Assembly: GCA_949294845.1 (NCBI GenBank)
Contig: CASFJH010000083.1
Coordinates: 1-32,758, forward strand
Direction of reading: 5' to 3'
DNA: 32,758 nucleotides
Source: an uncultured Bacillota bacterium
GTDB lineage: Bacteria; Bacillota; Clostridia; Christensenellales; Pumilibacteraceae
The notes beneath the pieces are model-generated. The model saw nothing but the letters and a program-made list of their open reading frames with translations. It was not told where the DNA came from and did no database searches. Of the stretch, positions 16,432 through 24,778 are shown in pieces (positions within the stretch are counted from its first letter, which is position 1; every line of letters begins with the position of its first letter). Both the position numbers and the translations under genes were made by a program.

Positions 16432-17118
16432 ATGTCTAAAATCGTAAAAAATCAGTACGTCGTCATAGGTCTGGGCCGCTTCGGCATCGCCCTTACCAAA
16501 TGTCTCTTTGCAGAGGGCGCCGAAGTGCTCGTCATCGATCGCGATCCCGAAAAAATCAACGAGATTGACGCCTACTGCACTCAGGCGGTATGCGCAGACG
16601 CCACCGACGAGCGCGTTCTCGCAAAGCTCGGCGTGAGAAACCTCGACGTCGCCATCGTCTGCATTGCCAGCGATATCGAATCGAGCATATTCGTCACGCT
16701 GCTTTTAAAACAGCTCGGCATACCCAAAATCATAGCAAAGGCGCAGGACGCTAAGCATAAACACGTTCTGGAAAGGATCGGCGCCGATTACGTCATCGTC
16801 CCCGAAGAGGAAATGGGCGAAAAGCTGGCCGTCTCGCTCGTCAAACCCAACATGATTGAAGTTCTCTCCCTCTCCAATCAGTTCCGTATCGTCGAAATCC
16901 GCACTCCGCAGAAATGGCAGGGTAAATCGCTGCTCGAGCTCAATCTCAGAACTACCGAGCGCATTTCCATCATTCTCATAAAGCGCGGCGAAACGGTGAT
17001 TGCTCCGCCCACTGCCGAATGTGTTCTGCTGCCCGATGATATACTCGTAATTGCGGGCGCAGTCGCCGACATCAAGCGGCTTAGCACTAAAGCAACCGCA
17101 AAGGTTCTGGAGGACTGA
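16432..17118 (+). CDS. ktrA: KtrA/TrkA-type potassium uptake regulatory subunit
   Basis: A 228-residue cytoplasmic RCK protein. Residues 7-140 form a Rossmann RCK_N (TrkA-N) domain with GLGRFG (13-18) and an acidic residue at the end of strand 2 (VIDRD), which binds NAD(H) or ATP/ADP; residues about 145-228 are the TrkA-C domain. It forms an octameric ring that gates KtrB, opening with ATP and, in Bacillus, binding c-di-AMP through TrkA-C. AAGGAGG is five bases before the ATG. A small GGAGG/CCTCC hairpin at 17109-17125 covers the stop codon but has no T run, so the operon end is unclear. Confidence 0.94.
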   Translation: MSKIVKNQYVVIGLGRFGIALTKCLFAEGAEVLVIDRDPEKINEIDAYCTQAVCADATDERVLAKLGVRNLDVAIVCIASDIESSIFVTLLLKQLGIPKIIAKAQDAKHKHVLERIGADYVIVPEEEMGEKLAVSLVKPNMIEVLSLSNQFRIVEIRTPQKWQGKSLLELNLRTTERISIILIKRGETVIAPPTAECVLLPDDILVIAGAVADIKRLSTKATAKVLED

Positions 17119-17169
17119 CTCCTCCGACATTTGCAGTCCGATTAATGTTTTCCGGCAAAATTCTACGCC

Positions 17170-17189
17170 GTGTGTAACCGGTTACACAC
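17170..17189. promoter_or_regulatory. Perfect 20-bp palindrome, cre/LacI-type operator before uxaC
   Basis: GTGTGTAACC/GGTTACACAC is a perfect inverted repeat centred between 17179 and 17180. Its core at 17173-17186 matches the CcpA catabolite-response consensus TGWAANCGNTNWCA at every position, and is also the classic operator form for other LacI-family regulators. It lies 31 bases before the uxaC ATG, downstream of any likely promoter, which fits roadblock-type repression. No LacI-family gene is in the window. Confidence 0.85.
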
Positions 17190-17220
17190 AAAAAACCGAC
17201 TTATAACGGAGTTAAACAAA

Positions 17221-18576
17221 ATGAAATTCATGGACGACAACGTTCTTCTCGAAAGCCCTTCGGCAAAAAAGCTTTACGAGGCCTGCCGCAGTCTGCCCAT
17301 AATCGACTATCACTCGCACCTCGTTCCGGCAGAGATAGCCGGCGACAGAAAGTTCCGCAACCTGACCGAGCTGTGGCTGTCGGGCGACCATTACAAATGG
17401 CGGCTGATGCGCGCGTGCGGCGTACCCGAAAACCTTATCACCGGCGACGGCGACGAAAAAGCCAAGTTCAGGGCGTTCGCTTCCGCCGTGGAAAAAGCGC
17501 CGGGCAATCCGGTGACCGTCTGGTCGCAGTTCGAGCTTAAGACGTATTTCGGCGTCGACGCCGCTCTCACCGTCCAAAGCGCTGACGAAATTTACGACCG
17601 CACAGCCGAAATGATGAAGGGACGCGGCTTTTCGGCGCGCGACTTCATAACGCGCTCGGGCGTGGAAACGGTATGCACTACCGACGATCCGGCCGACGAT
17701 CTGGCGTACCACGAAAAACTCGCCGCCGACGCGCCCGGTTTCAGAGTTCTGCCCTCCTTCCGCCCCGACAAGGCCCTCAACGTGGAAAAGGACGGCTTTG
17801 CCGATTACGTCCGCAGTCTGGGCGTAAGCACTCTCGACGAGCTCAAGCTGAAGCTTAGCGAAAGGCTCGACTTTTTCGTCGCGCACGGCTGCAAAGTCAC
17901 CGACTGCGCGCTAGACGGCTATACGTTCGCGCCGGTCCCCGACGAAACCGTCGCGCACATATTCGCTTCCGCGCTTAAGGGCGACAAAATCTGCGCGCGC
18001 CAGGCCGAAAATTACCGCACCCATATGCTTCTGTTCCTCGCCGCAGAATACAAACGCCGCGATCTTGTGATGCAGCTGCATTTCAGCTGCCGGCGTAACG
18101 TCAATTCCGAGGCATACGGCAGACTGGGTCCCGATTCGGGATACGACACCATCGACGTCTCGCCGGAAATTTCCAAGCTCGCAATGTTTTTCGACGCGCT
18201 GGGCGAAAACCTGCCCAAAACCGTGGTGTACTCGCTCAATCCTTACGACGACAAAATAATAGACACCGTCACGGGCGCTTTCCAGCGCGGCTGCGGCTAT
18301 ATTCAGCACGGCAGCGCATGGTGGTTCAACGACACTTATCACGGCATACGCTCGCATCTGCGCACACTGTGCGAATACGGCGCGCTTGGAACCTTCGTCG
18401 GAATGCTTACCGACTCGCGGAGCTTTTCGTCGTATGTAAGGCACGACTACTTCCGCCGCATACTCTGCGGCGTCGTCGCAGAAGAGATCGACCGCGGACT
18501 GTTTCCTCTCGCCCAGGCGGAAAAGCTTGTGCGCGACGTTTCGTATTACAACGTCAAAAACTATCTCGGGCTGTAA
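17221..18576 (+). CDS. uxaC: Glucuronate (uronate) isomerase
   Basis: A 451-residue enzyme converting D-glucuronate to D-fructuronate and D-galacturonate to D-tagaturonate, the entry step of hexuronate breakdown. The amidohydrolase-fold metal motif IDYHSHL (28-34, His31 and His33) is present, as are the family segments CTTDDP, LHFSCRRN (QLH...), and the long C-terminal region ending in YYNVKNYLGL. Length is close to the usual 460-470. The start at 17221 has CGGAG nine bases upstream; an in-frame ATG at 17170 lies in the operator palindrome and is unlikely. No other hexuronate genes are nearby. The operator upstream suggests catabolite or substrate repression. Confidence 0.95.
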   Translation: MKFMDDNVLLESPSAKKLYEACRSLPIIDYHSHLVPAEIAGDRKFRNLTELWLSGDHYKWRLMRACGVPENLITGDGDEKAKFRAFASAVEKAPGNPVTVWSQFELKTYFGVDAALTVQSADEIYDRTAEMMKGRGFSARDFITRSGVETVCTTDDPADDLAYHEKLAADAPGFRVLPSFRPDKALNVEKDGFADYVRSLGVSTLDELKLKLSERLDFFVAHGCKVTDCALDGYTFAPVPDETVAHIFASALKGDKICARQAENYRTHMLLFLAAEYKRRDLVMQLHFSCRRNVNSEAYGRLGPDSGYDTIDVSPEISKLAMFFDALGENLPKTVVYSLNPYDDKIIDTVTGAFQRGCGYIQHGSAWWFNDTYHGIRSHLRTLCEYGALGTFVGMLTDSRSFSSYVRHDYFRRILCGVVAEEIDRGLFPLAQAEKLVRDVSYYNVKNYLGL

Positions 18577-18598
18577 CGCCGACGGCCTTTAAAAGCTT

Positions 18599-18621
18599 CG
18601 CCGGTCTGCGGCGGAATTTTT
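18599..18621 (+). terminator. Possible weak terminator of uxaC
   Basis: CGCCG (18599-18603) pairs with CGGCG (18609-18613) around GTCTG, followed by GAATTTTT. The stem is short, so this is tentative. Confidence 0.45.
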
Positions 18622-18923
18622 CCGGAAATTAAGTTGCTCCGGTATTAGCGGCAATATCGCCGGCACCGGACAGCATTGCCGGCCGTACTCCGCAAAAACC
18701 GGCCGCAACTGACGGTCATAAGCCGCAACATACAGCACTGCTGACGTTTATACGCCGCAAAAAACGACTCCTCTGCCGACTATGCATAGCAAAATGCGCA
18801 AAAAATCCGGCTAAGCCGGCCGGCGCGCGGCTCAAAATTCCGCAGGTGTGGCGCATACGCCGAAATTATGCGGCAAAAAGCGCAGATTTTTCGCTGTAAA
18901 CAGTAGATTTTTAATCCGCGATT
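18622..18923. other. Gene-free stretch between uxaC and pfkA
   Basis: No coding potential with a ribosome binding site is visible. It contains four scattered CCGCAA words (about 18690-18760) and, at 18807-18819, CCGGCTAAGCCGG; on the minus strand this is CCGGC-TTA-GCCGG followed by ATTTTTT (to 18800), a terminator-like element facing left. No minus-strand gene to its right would need it, so either an unseen antisense RNA or chance explains it. Confidence 0.5.
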
Positions 18924-18932
18924 TGTTATAAT
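18924..18932 (+). promoter_or_regulatory. pfkA: Extended -10 promoter of pfkA
   Basis: TGTTATAAT (TGn plus TATAAT at 18927-18932). The -35 position 17 bases upstream (TAGATT) is weak, as expected for an extended -10 promoter. The leader is about 28 bases, includes a small CAGAAA/TTTCTG inverted repeat and a GAGGT ribosome binding site. Confidence 0.75.
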
Positions 18933-18966
18933 AAAATTCAGAAATTTTTTCTGCGAGGTATCACTT

Positions 18967-19926
18967 ATGAAAAGAATCGGCGTTTTGACTTCGGGCGGCG
19001 ACGCGCCCGGCATGAACGCGGCCATACGCGCCGTAGTGCGTTACGGAATATACGCCGGCATGGAAGTCGTCGGCATAGAACGCGGCTACTCCGGCCTTCT
19101 GGAAGGCAAATTCGTTCCTATGACGATGCGCAGCGTATCGGACATAATTCAGCGCGGCGGCACCATTCTGCGCACGGCGCGCTGTCCCGAGTTCAAGACC
19201 GCCGAAGGTCAGGCTCTCGGCATAAAGAAGCTGCGCGAAGCGGACATAAACGGTCTCATCGTAATAGGCGGCGACGGCTCGTTTATGGGAGCTAAGGCGC
19301 TGAGCGAGCAGGGCTTCCCTTCCATCGGTATTCCCGGCACGATAGACAACGATCTCGCCTATACCGATTATACTCTCGGCTTCGATACCGCCTGCAATAC
19401 CATTCTCGACGCGATAAATAAGATCCGCGACACGATGACCAGCCACGAGCGCATTTCCATAATCGAGGTCATGGGACGCAATTGCGGCGACCTTGCGCTT
19501 TACAGCGGTCTCGGCGGCGGCGCCGAAGTCATTATCGTTCCCGAAAAGAAGCTCCCTCTGAGCGTTATAGTGGAACGCATCACCGCGGCTAAGGAGCGCG
19601 GCAAGCTGTCGGGCATCATTGTACTGGCGGAGGGCGCAGGCAAAGCCGACGATCTTGCCGCCGAAATACTTAAACGCACTCAGCTCAGTATCCGCACCAG
19701 CGTGCTCGGGCATCTCCAACGCGGCGGTTCGCCCAGTATGCAGGACCGTTACCTCGGCACCGCTTGGGGCGCTCATGCCGTCAAGCTGCTCGAACAGGGC
19801 ATCGGCAACCGTATATGCGGCATAAAACACAATAAAATATACGATATGGACATAGTCAAGGGCTGCGCCATGAAAAAACGGTTCAATAACGACCTCTATA
19901 AGCTGGCGGAAATAGTCGCAAGATAA
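18967..19926 (+). CDS. pfkA: ATP-dependent 6-phosphofructokinase
   Basis: A 319-residue glycolytic enzyme phosphorylating fructose 6-phosphate to fructose 1,6-bisphosphate. SGGDAPGMNAAIRAV (9-23), GGDGSFMGA (101-109) and PGTIDND (123-129) are intact. Gly104 and Gly124 are the residues of ATP-using enzymes; pyrophosphate-dependent ones normally carry Asp and Lys there. Length equals that of the E. coli and Bacillus PfkA. GAGGT lies nine bases before the ATG. It appears monocistronic: pyk, often next to pfkA in Firmicutes, is absent, and a structured region follows. Confidence 0.97.
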   Translation: MKRIGVLTSGGDAPGMNAAIRAVVRYGIYAGMEVVGIERGYSGLLEGKFVPMTMRSVSDIIQRGGTILRTARCPEFKTAEGQALGIKKLREADINGLIVIGGDGSFMGAKALSEQGFPSIGIPGTIDNDLAYTDYTLGFDTACNTILDAINKIRDTMTSHERISIIEVMGRNCGDLALYSGLGGGAEVIIVPEKKLPLSVIVERITAAKERGKLSGIIVLAEGAGKADDLAAEILKRTQLSIRTSVLGHLQRGGSPSMQDRYLGTAWGAHAVKLLEQGIGNRICGIKHNKIYDMDIVKGCAMKKRFNNDLYKLAEIVAR

Positions 19927-19985
19927 AGTTTTTTCTCTTCTTTTATCTGTTTATCATTAAATTGTCACATTAAAATACTAATATA

Positions 19986-20097
19986 TCGGTAACCTCATTA
20001 GTTTCCTATCTTTGGCATATACTCCTTGCGGCCTGCGCCCGAGGGGTATATGTCTGTAATATGGCATTTTGTCTTTTTATTACCGAAAGCCTTTTTT
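19986..20097 (+). ncRNA. Candidate structured RNA / long stem-loop between pfkA and marR
   Basis: A 13-bp stem with two G-T wobbles (20016-20028 with 20040-20052, plus two outer pairs) and an 11-base loop sits inside a longer-range closing helix TCGGTAA (19986-19992) with TTACCGA (20080-20086). The element ends in a GGC...GCC pairing (20063-20065 with 20089-20091) followed by six T residues (20092-20097), and the marR promoter begins right after. The closing helix and the terminator stem use neighbouring bases. It could be the pfkA 3' UTR, or a separate small RNA; no good promoter is visible and no known RNA family is recognised. Confidence 0.4.
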
Positions 20098-20099
20098 GC

Positions 20100-20128
20100 T
20101 TGACAACAATATTAACAGCGTGTATAAT
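20100..20128 (+). promoter_or_regulatory. Promoter of marR-ABC unit
   Basis: TTGACA (20100-20105), 17-base spacer, TATAAT (20123-20128): exact consensus, with a leader of about 35 bases containing CGGAGGA. Confidence 0.9.
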
Positions 20129-20169
20129 TAATCAACGAAAATATCTGACGGATTACGGAGGATGAAAAT

Positions 20170-20613
20170 ATGATAGCAAAAGAAGACGCAATAGAGGTGC
20201 TCTGCCTGCTGACCACTTGGCGCGTCAAATTTATGAAAATGGGCGATCTCAGCGGCAACGAGGTTATGGTGCTGCGCGCTATAATAAACCGCCGCGAACA
20301 GGGCGAGCCGGACTTTACCATGAGTATGCTGTCCGAAACGATTGATGCTACCAAATCGGCGGTCAGTCAGCTCATCGGCAAGCTGGAGGAAAAGGGGTTT
20401 GTTGAACGTTATATGGCTAAGGGCGACCGCCGCGTAGTGTGCGTGAAAATGACCGACGGCGGCAAAAGCTCTTACGGCACCTTCAGAAAAGGGCTGGACG
20501 GAATGTTCAACCAATACGTTCAGATGATGGGCGAGGACGATACCGAAACGCTTATCAGGCTGATTAAGAAAAGCGACGAAGTCTTTTCCAAGCTGGTAGA
20601 AGAAAAAAAATAA
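20170..20613 (+). CDS. MarR family transcriptional regulator
   Basis: A 147-residue winged-helix DNA-binding protein, dimeric by family. The helix-turn-helix spans about residues 55-80 (TMSMLSETIDATKSAVSQLIGKLE region), with the wing at FVERYMAKGDRRVVCVKMTDGG (typical MarR D-R-R). GGAGG lies ten bases before the ATG. It precedes an ABC ATPase-permease fusion by 67 bases and probably regulates it and itself in response to a small molecule or peptide, as is common for MarR-exporter pairs; the ligand is unknown. Confidence 0.92.
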   Translation: MIAKEDAIEVLCLLTTWRVKFMKMGDLSGNEVMVLRAIINRREQGEPDFTMSMLSETIDATKSAVSQLIGKLEEKGFVERYMAKGDRRVVCVKMTDGGKSSYGTFRKGLDGMFNQYVQMMGEDDTETLIRLIKKSDEVFSKLVEEKK

Positions 20614-20635
20614 AATCTCGGTAAATTTAACATAT

Positions 20636-20664
20636 GAGGCGGCGGAATTTTCTGCCGCCTCTTT
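20636..20664 (+). terminator. Hairpin between marR and the ABC gene
   Basis: GAGGCGGC (20636-20643) pairs with GCCGCCTC (20654-20661) around a 10-base loop, followed by TTT only. Four bases later the ABC gene's GGGAGG begins. The short T run suggests a leaky terminator or attenuator that sets the ratio of regulator to transporter. Confidence 0.7.
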
Positions 20665-20680
20665 ACAAGGGAGGCCGCGA

Positions 20681-23380
20681 ATGCTTCAGCTTCAAAACAT
20701 AATTAAGGAATATACTACCGGCGGACAAACAGTGCGCGCGCTTAACGGCATAAACCTGTCTTTTCGCAAATCGGAGTTCGTCGCCGTTTTAGGAGCAAGC
20801 GGCTGCGGCAAGACCACTCTGCTCAATATACTGGGCGGTCTTGACCGCTACACGTCGGGAGATCTGCTCATCCGCGGCCGTTCGACGCGCGAATTCCGCG
20901 CGAGCGACTGGGACGCATACCGCAATTCGTGCGTGGGGTTCGTTTTCCAGAACTACAACCTTATCCCCCACCAGACGGTGCTGGGCAACGTCGAACTGGC
21001 GCTGACTCTTTCGGGCATATCGCGCGGCGAAACGCGCCGCCGCGCCGCGGAAGCGCTGAGTAAAGTCGGGCTGGCCGACCAGCTTAACAAAAAGCCCAAT
21101 CAGCTTTCCGGCGGCCAGATGCAGCGCGTGGCCATTGCGCGCGCCATAGTAAATGATCCGGAAATCATTCTTGCCGACGAACCTACCGGCGCGCTCGATT
21201 CCAGAACGAGCGTACAGATCGCCGATCTTCTTGCCGAAATCTCCAAGGACCGTCTGGTGGTCATGGTAACACACAACAACGAGCTGGCTCAGAAATACGC
21301 GACGCGCATCGTGTATCTTAAAGACGGCGAGACGGTGGGCGACTCCGATCCGTATCTGCCAGAGTCCGAATCGGAAGCTGCCGCGCCCGACGGCCGCTCT
21401 GCAGCCGTAACGGACGTTTCCGGCGACAGGGTTGCTGCCGAGACGGCCGGCATAGGGACGGCGCCGGCTAGCGGTAACGCGGACGGCGTTTCTAAAGGCG
21501 GCAGCGCCGGCCGCGGCGGCAAGGCCGAAAAAATGCGGCTTAAAAAAACCTCTATGAAGTATACGACGGCGCTGGGACTGTCGTTCCGCAATCTTATAAC
21601 CAAGAAAGGGCGTACTTTTATGACGTCTTTTGCCGGATCGATAGGCATTATAGGCATAGCGCTCGTTCTGTCCATTTCAAACGGCTTCAACAAATACATC
21701 GACAAGCTCCAGCGCGACACTCTGTCCAATTATCCCGTTACGGTGTCGAGCATTGCGATGGATATCGAGTCGGCCATGAACAGTATGCAGAACGCGTCGT
21801 CTCCCGATTACGAAGCGTTTCCCGACGGGCAGGTGATATATAAATACGACGATACCGAAGCGCTGTCGGATATGTACCACGTCAATTTCCTTTCCGAAGA
21901 GTACGTCGATTATGTCGACGGATTGCGAAGCATATCCTTCGGTCACGAGCAGCCGGTCGTGCTCGACATACAGAAAGTCTACTCGGTTCCCGTCAATCTG
22001 CTAACAAAGAATATCGCGGGCAAGGTTATCGCGGTATCGGTAACGCAGGAAAGTATGTTCAGCCAGGTGTCGCTGTTTCAGGAGCTGCTGTCAAATAAGG
22101 ATTTTATCGATACGCAGTACGATCTGCTGGGCGGAACGTATCCCTCCGAGTACAACGAGATCGCGCTCATCGTGGACAAATACAACCGTCTGTCCGTTTC
22201 AACGGTAAAAGCGCTCGGCTTTAACGAAGCCGCCGAGCAATTCGATTTCGAAAGTCTGCTGGGCAAGGAATACAAGCTGGTGCTTAACGACGCGTATTAT
22301 AAGCCTACCGACGACGGCAGCGCGTTTACCGTAGCGGACGAGGAGGATTACGCGGCGATTTACGACGACGCCGACAACACCGTAACGCTGCGGCTCACCG
22401 GCATACTGCGCATTAAGGAAGACGCTCCCATGCCGCTGTATTCTTCGGGACTGGCTTATCTCCCCTCTCTTACCGAGAAATTTCTCGACGACTGCCGCTC
22501 GTCCCGTATAGGCACGGCGCAGGCAGCGCACGACGACTTCATATACCGCGCGCTAATTCCGCAGTCTTACATCGATAATTTTCCCACCGAACAGGTCATT
22601 GCCGCCATGAAGCTGCTGCCCGAATACGCCGGCATGACCGACGAGCAGCTGCAGGCGCTGATAGACGCCATTCTTTCCGCCGACGTGCTGCCCATCGGCG
22701 TTGCCACAACCTTATATTCCGCCAATTACGGTATGCAGCTTTCGGAATCGCAGACAAAGGAGCTGGCGCTGCAGGCGGCCGGAGCAAGCTCTCTGCCGCA
22801 GGAAATATATATCTATCCGCAGAATTTCGAATCCAAAGCGATAATAACCGAGTATCTGGACGGCTGGAACTTTAACGACGACGGCTCCGAGAAGGAAAGC
22901 TCGCAGCAGGTACGTTATACCGACGCAGCCAGTATGCTCTCGTCCACAATGGGACAGCTCGTCGACATAATTTCATACGTCCTAATCGCGTTTGCGGCAG
23001 TCTCGTTGGTCGTCTCGTCCATTATGATCGCCATAATCACCTACGTTTCGGTAATAGAGCGCACAAAGGAAATAGGCGTGCTCAGAAGCATAGGCGCGCG
23101 CAGCAAGGATATTACTCGCGTCTTTAATGCAGAAACCGCGCTGATCGGGTTTACCGCCGGTGTGTTCGGAGTGGTTATTGCGTTCGCGCTGACATTCCCC
23201 GTGTCCGCAATTATAAAATCGCTGGCAAACGGAATGGTTACCACGTCGATGGCGGTGCTCAGTCCTCTGCACGCCGTGGGTCTGGTAATAATAAGCGTCG
23301 CGCTTACTCTTGTTTCCGGCCTCATTCCGGCAATAATCGCGGCAAAACGCGATCCGGTCGTGGCGCTGCGTTCGGAATAA
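20681..23380 (+). CDS. ABC transporter, ATPase fused to FtsX-type permease (MacB-like)
   Basis: An 899-residue fusion. Residues 1 to about 222 are the ATPase: Walker A GASGCGKT (38-45), Q-loop at FVFQN, signature LSGGQ (142-146), Walker B IILADE (162-167) and His198. A low-complexity linker (about 225-290, Gly/Ala/Ser/Asp-rich) leads to TM1 (about 315-335), a large extracytoplasmic domain (about 340-765) and three C-terminal helices with the FtsX/MacB motif [14 protein letters not shown]. Such LolCDE/MacB-type mechanotransmitters export or sense peptides and antibiotics rather than import. It is paired with MarR. Unlike two-gene BceAB or YvrNO systems, one polypeptide holds both domains. It converges on gerC with a three-base gap. 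Confidence 0.93.
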   Translation: MLQLQNIIKEYTTGGQTVRALNGINLSFRKSEFVAVLGASGCGKTTLLNILGGLDRYTSGDLLIRGRSTREFRASDWDAYRNSCVGFVFQNYNLIPHQTVLGNVELALTLSGISRGETRRRAAEALSKVGLADQLNKKPNQLSGGQMQRVAIARAIVNDPEIILADEPTGALDSRTSVQIADLLAEISKDRLVVMVTHNNELAQKYATRIVYLKDGETVGDSDPYLPESESEAAAPDGRSAAVTDVSGDRVAAETAGIGTAPASGNADGVSKGGSAGRGGKAEKMRLKKTSMKYTTALGLSFRNLITKKGRTFMTSFAGSIGIIGIALVLSISNGFNKYIDKLQRDTLSNYPVTVSSIAMDIESAMNSMQNASSPDYEAFPDGQVIYKYDDTEALSDMYHVNFLSEEYVDYVDGLRSISFGHEQPVVLDIQKVYSVPVNLLTKNIAGKVIAVSVTQESMFSQVSLFQELLSNKDFIDTQYDLLGGTYPSEYNEIALIVDKYNRLSVSTVKALGFNEAAEQFDFESLLGKEYKLVLNDAYYKPTDDGSAFTVADEEDYAAIYDDADNTVTLRLTGILRIKEDAPMPLYSSGLAYLPSLTEKFLDDCRSSRIGTAQAAHDDFIYRALIPQSYIDNFPTEQVIAAMKLLPEYAGMTDEQLQALIDAILSADVLPIGVATTLYSANYGMQLSESQTKELALQAAGASSLPQEIYIYPQNFESKAIITEYLDGWNFNDDGSEKESSQQVRYTDAASMLSSTMGQLVDIISYVLIAFAAVSLVVSSIMIAIITYVSVIERTKEIGVLRSIGARSKDITRVFNAETALIGFTAGVFGVVIAFALTFPVSAIIKSLANGMVTTSMAVLSPLHAVGLVIISVALTLVSGLIPAIIAAKRDPVVALRSE

Positions 23381-23383
23381 CCC

Positions 23384-24589
23384 TCAGTTTACCTTGACGT
23401 CCACGTCGTACTCGACGCGAACGTCGGAAAACCCTTCGCCATCTACAGATCCGTATCTGTCGTAAGAATATCTGTAAAAAGCCGTCTTTATGCCGAACGG
23501 ATCGGCTTTAAGCTCCGTAGCTTTTATCATTCCGGCGCCTATCTCTTCGCGTATCAGCGCTTCAAAGGCCTCTTCCATGGCGGATACGGCGGCGTTTTCT
23601 CCAGTTTTTGTCGCAAACAGGTGGAGCTTATGCTTGTCGTCAAGTATGAGATTGGCGCGTATCCTGACCTTTACGAAAGGCCGTCCGTCCTTAAAATACG
23701 GCTGCAATCTTGACGATTTGGATTTCAACTGAGCGTATACTCCGCCCATGCTTTGCCCGTCCGCCTCGAAATTTTCCAGACTGACGTATCCTCGCGTGGC
23801 CTGCTTGTCAAGCCAGGCAAGTCCGCGCGTTTCCTTTTCTCCGAACACCCCTACCTTGACCGAGTCCACATATATGGCGGTCTTTTCGGCGCTCTTTATC
23901 GTGGGAGTCCCCTCTTCGGAAGATTTTCCGCCGGCAGACTGTCCGCCCGAACCGCCGCCGGCAGACGCCGGTCGGCTCTCTCCCGAACCGTTCTTTCCGC
24001 CGTCGCCGGAGTCGGCCTCAAGCGACGGTACATACGACGTGCGCGAGGGCGACGCCGTTTCGGATACGAATTGCAGCAGTTGCTTGGTCGAGGTGTTTGC
24101 CGAAGCGGTGGAAAAATTGATATATCCGTCCAGCCCCGTTATGGTCGAGGTGGACATTCCCTTTACGCTCTCTATAAATTGCGACGCGTCGGCCGCGTTT
24201 ACCAGATATGTGCCCGTCGTCAGTATGCTGCCGGCCAGCAGATAATCGAGAAAATCCGCCCCCGCTGTGTCTCCGATGACTATAACGCCGCAATGTCCCA
24301 GCTCTATATTTCGCCCGAGAGCGCGGTTGAGCTTGTCTATGCCTTCGGGAACACTTTTGCCCTCGGCGCTGACTACGTCCTGGGCGGGATCGCCTTCTCC
24401 GGCGCGCTTCGGAACGACCACCTGCGCCGTAACCTTATAAATGCCGTCCGCTTTATCTACCCCCAGCACGCTCGCAATGACGCGCTGCTCTATCTCGGGC
24501 GATGTGACCGAATCGGGTATAATAAACAGCGTGACTGCCAGCGCCGCCAGAAAGATCCTGAACAGTAAATTTTTTTTAGACGCTTTCAT
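23384..24589 (-). CDS. Ger(x)C-family spore germination protein, without lipobox
   Basis: A 401-residue GerAC/GerKC-type C subunit of the germinant receptor. After a hydrophobic N-terminal segment (about 8-28) comes PEIEQRVIASVLGVDK, matching the start of the mature GerC fold, and the C-terminal domain around 275-400 is conserved in pattern. Typical GerC proteins are lipoproteins with a Cys-Trp after the signal; here no cysteine is near the segment, so the protein is probably membrane-anchored by an uncleaved helix. A Gly/Ser-rich insertion (about 195-240) divides the middle. Start 24589 has AAAGAGG just five bases upstream. It is last in gerA-gerB-gerC, 181 bases after gerB. Confidence 0.88.
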   Translation of the reverse strand: MKASKKNLLFRIFLAALAVTLFIIPDSVTSPEIEQRVIASVLGVDKADGIYKVTAQVVVPKRAGEGDPAQDVVSAEGKSVPEGIDKLNRALGRNIELGHCGVIVIGDTAGADFLDYLLAGSILTTGTYLVNAADASQFIESVKGMSTSTITGLDGYINFSTASANTSTKQLLQFVSETASPSRTSYVPSLEADSGDGGKNGSGESRPASAGGGSGGQSAGGKSSEEGTPTIKSAEKTAIYVDSVKVGVFGEKETRGLAWLDKQATRGYVSLENFEADGQSMGGVYAQLKSKSSRLQPYFKDGRPFVKVRIRANLILDDKHKLHLFATKTGENAAVSAMEEAFEALIREEIGAGMIKATELKADPFGIKTAFYRYSYDRYGSVDGEGFSDVRVEYDVDVKVN

Positions 24590-24693
24590 GTTTCCTCTTT
24601 GCAAATTTTTATTGCTTCTCTATGCGGCCGCCTTTCCCCTTCGCCGCTCAATAATCTTTTCCCTTCGCCGGATTTTTCACGTTATTTTTACGG

Positions 24694-24778
24694 CTTTATC
24701 TCTGCTGCCCGTAAGTTTCCTTTTAGCTTTGCGGCTTTATCTCTCTCAGCTTCCTTTTGCCTTTGCAACTTTATCTCT
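24694..24778. repeat. Imperfect repeats after gerB
   Basis: CTTTATCTCT occurs at 24694-24703, 24735-24744 and 24769-24778, the last covering the gerB stop, with TTCCTTTT and TTTGC words between. On the minus strand, one base out of the gerB frame, these encode a Lys/Glu/Ala-rich helix-like peptide that ends at 24688. The rest of 24590-24770 has no gene I can support. Confidence 0.6.

Noticed and set aside
18967..19926. Pyrophosphate-dependent phosphofructokinase
   Set aside because: Gly104 and the PGTIDND motif with Gly124 are the ATP-type residues.
19927..20099. 6S RNA identification
   Set aside because: The closing helix is only seven pairs and no diagnostic 6S sequence was recognised; kept only as an unnamed candidate RNA.
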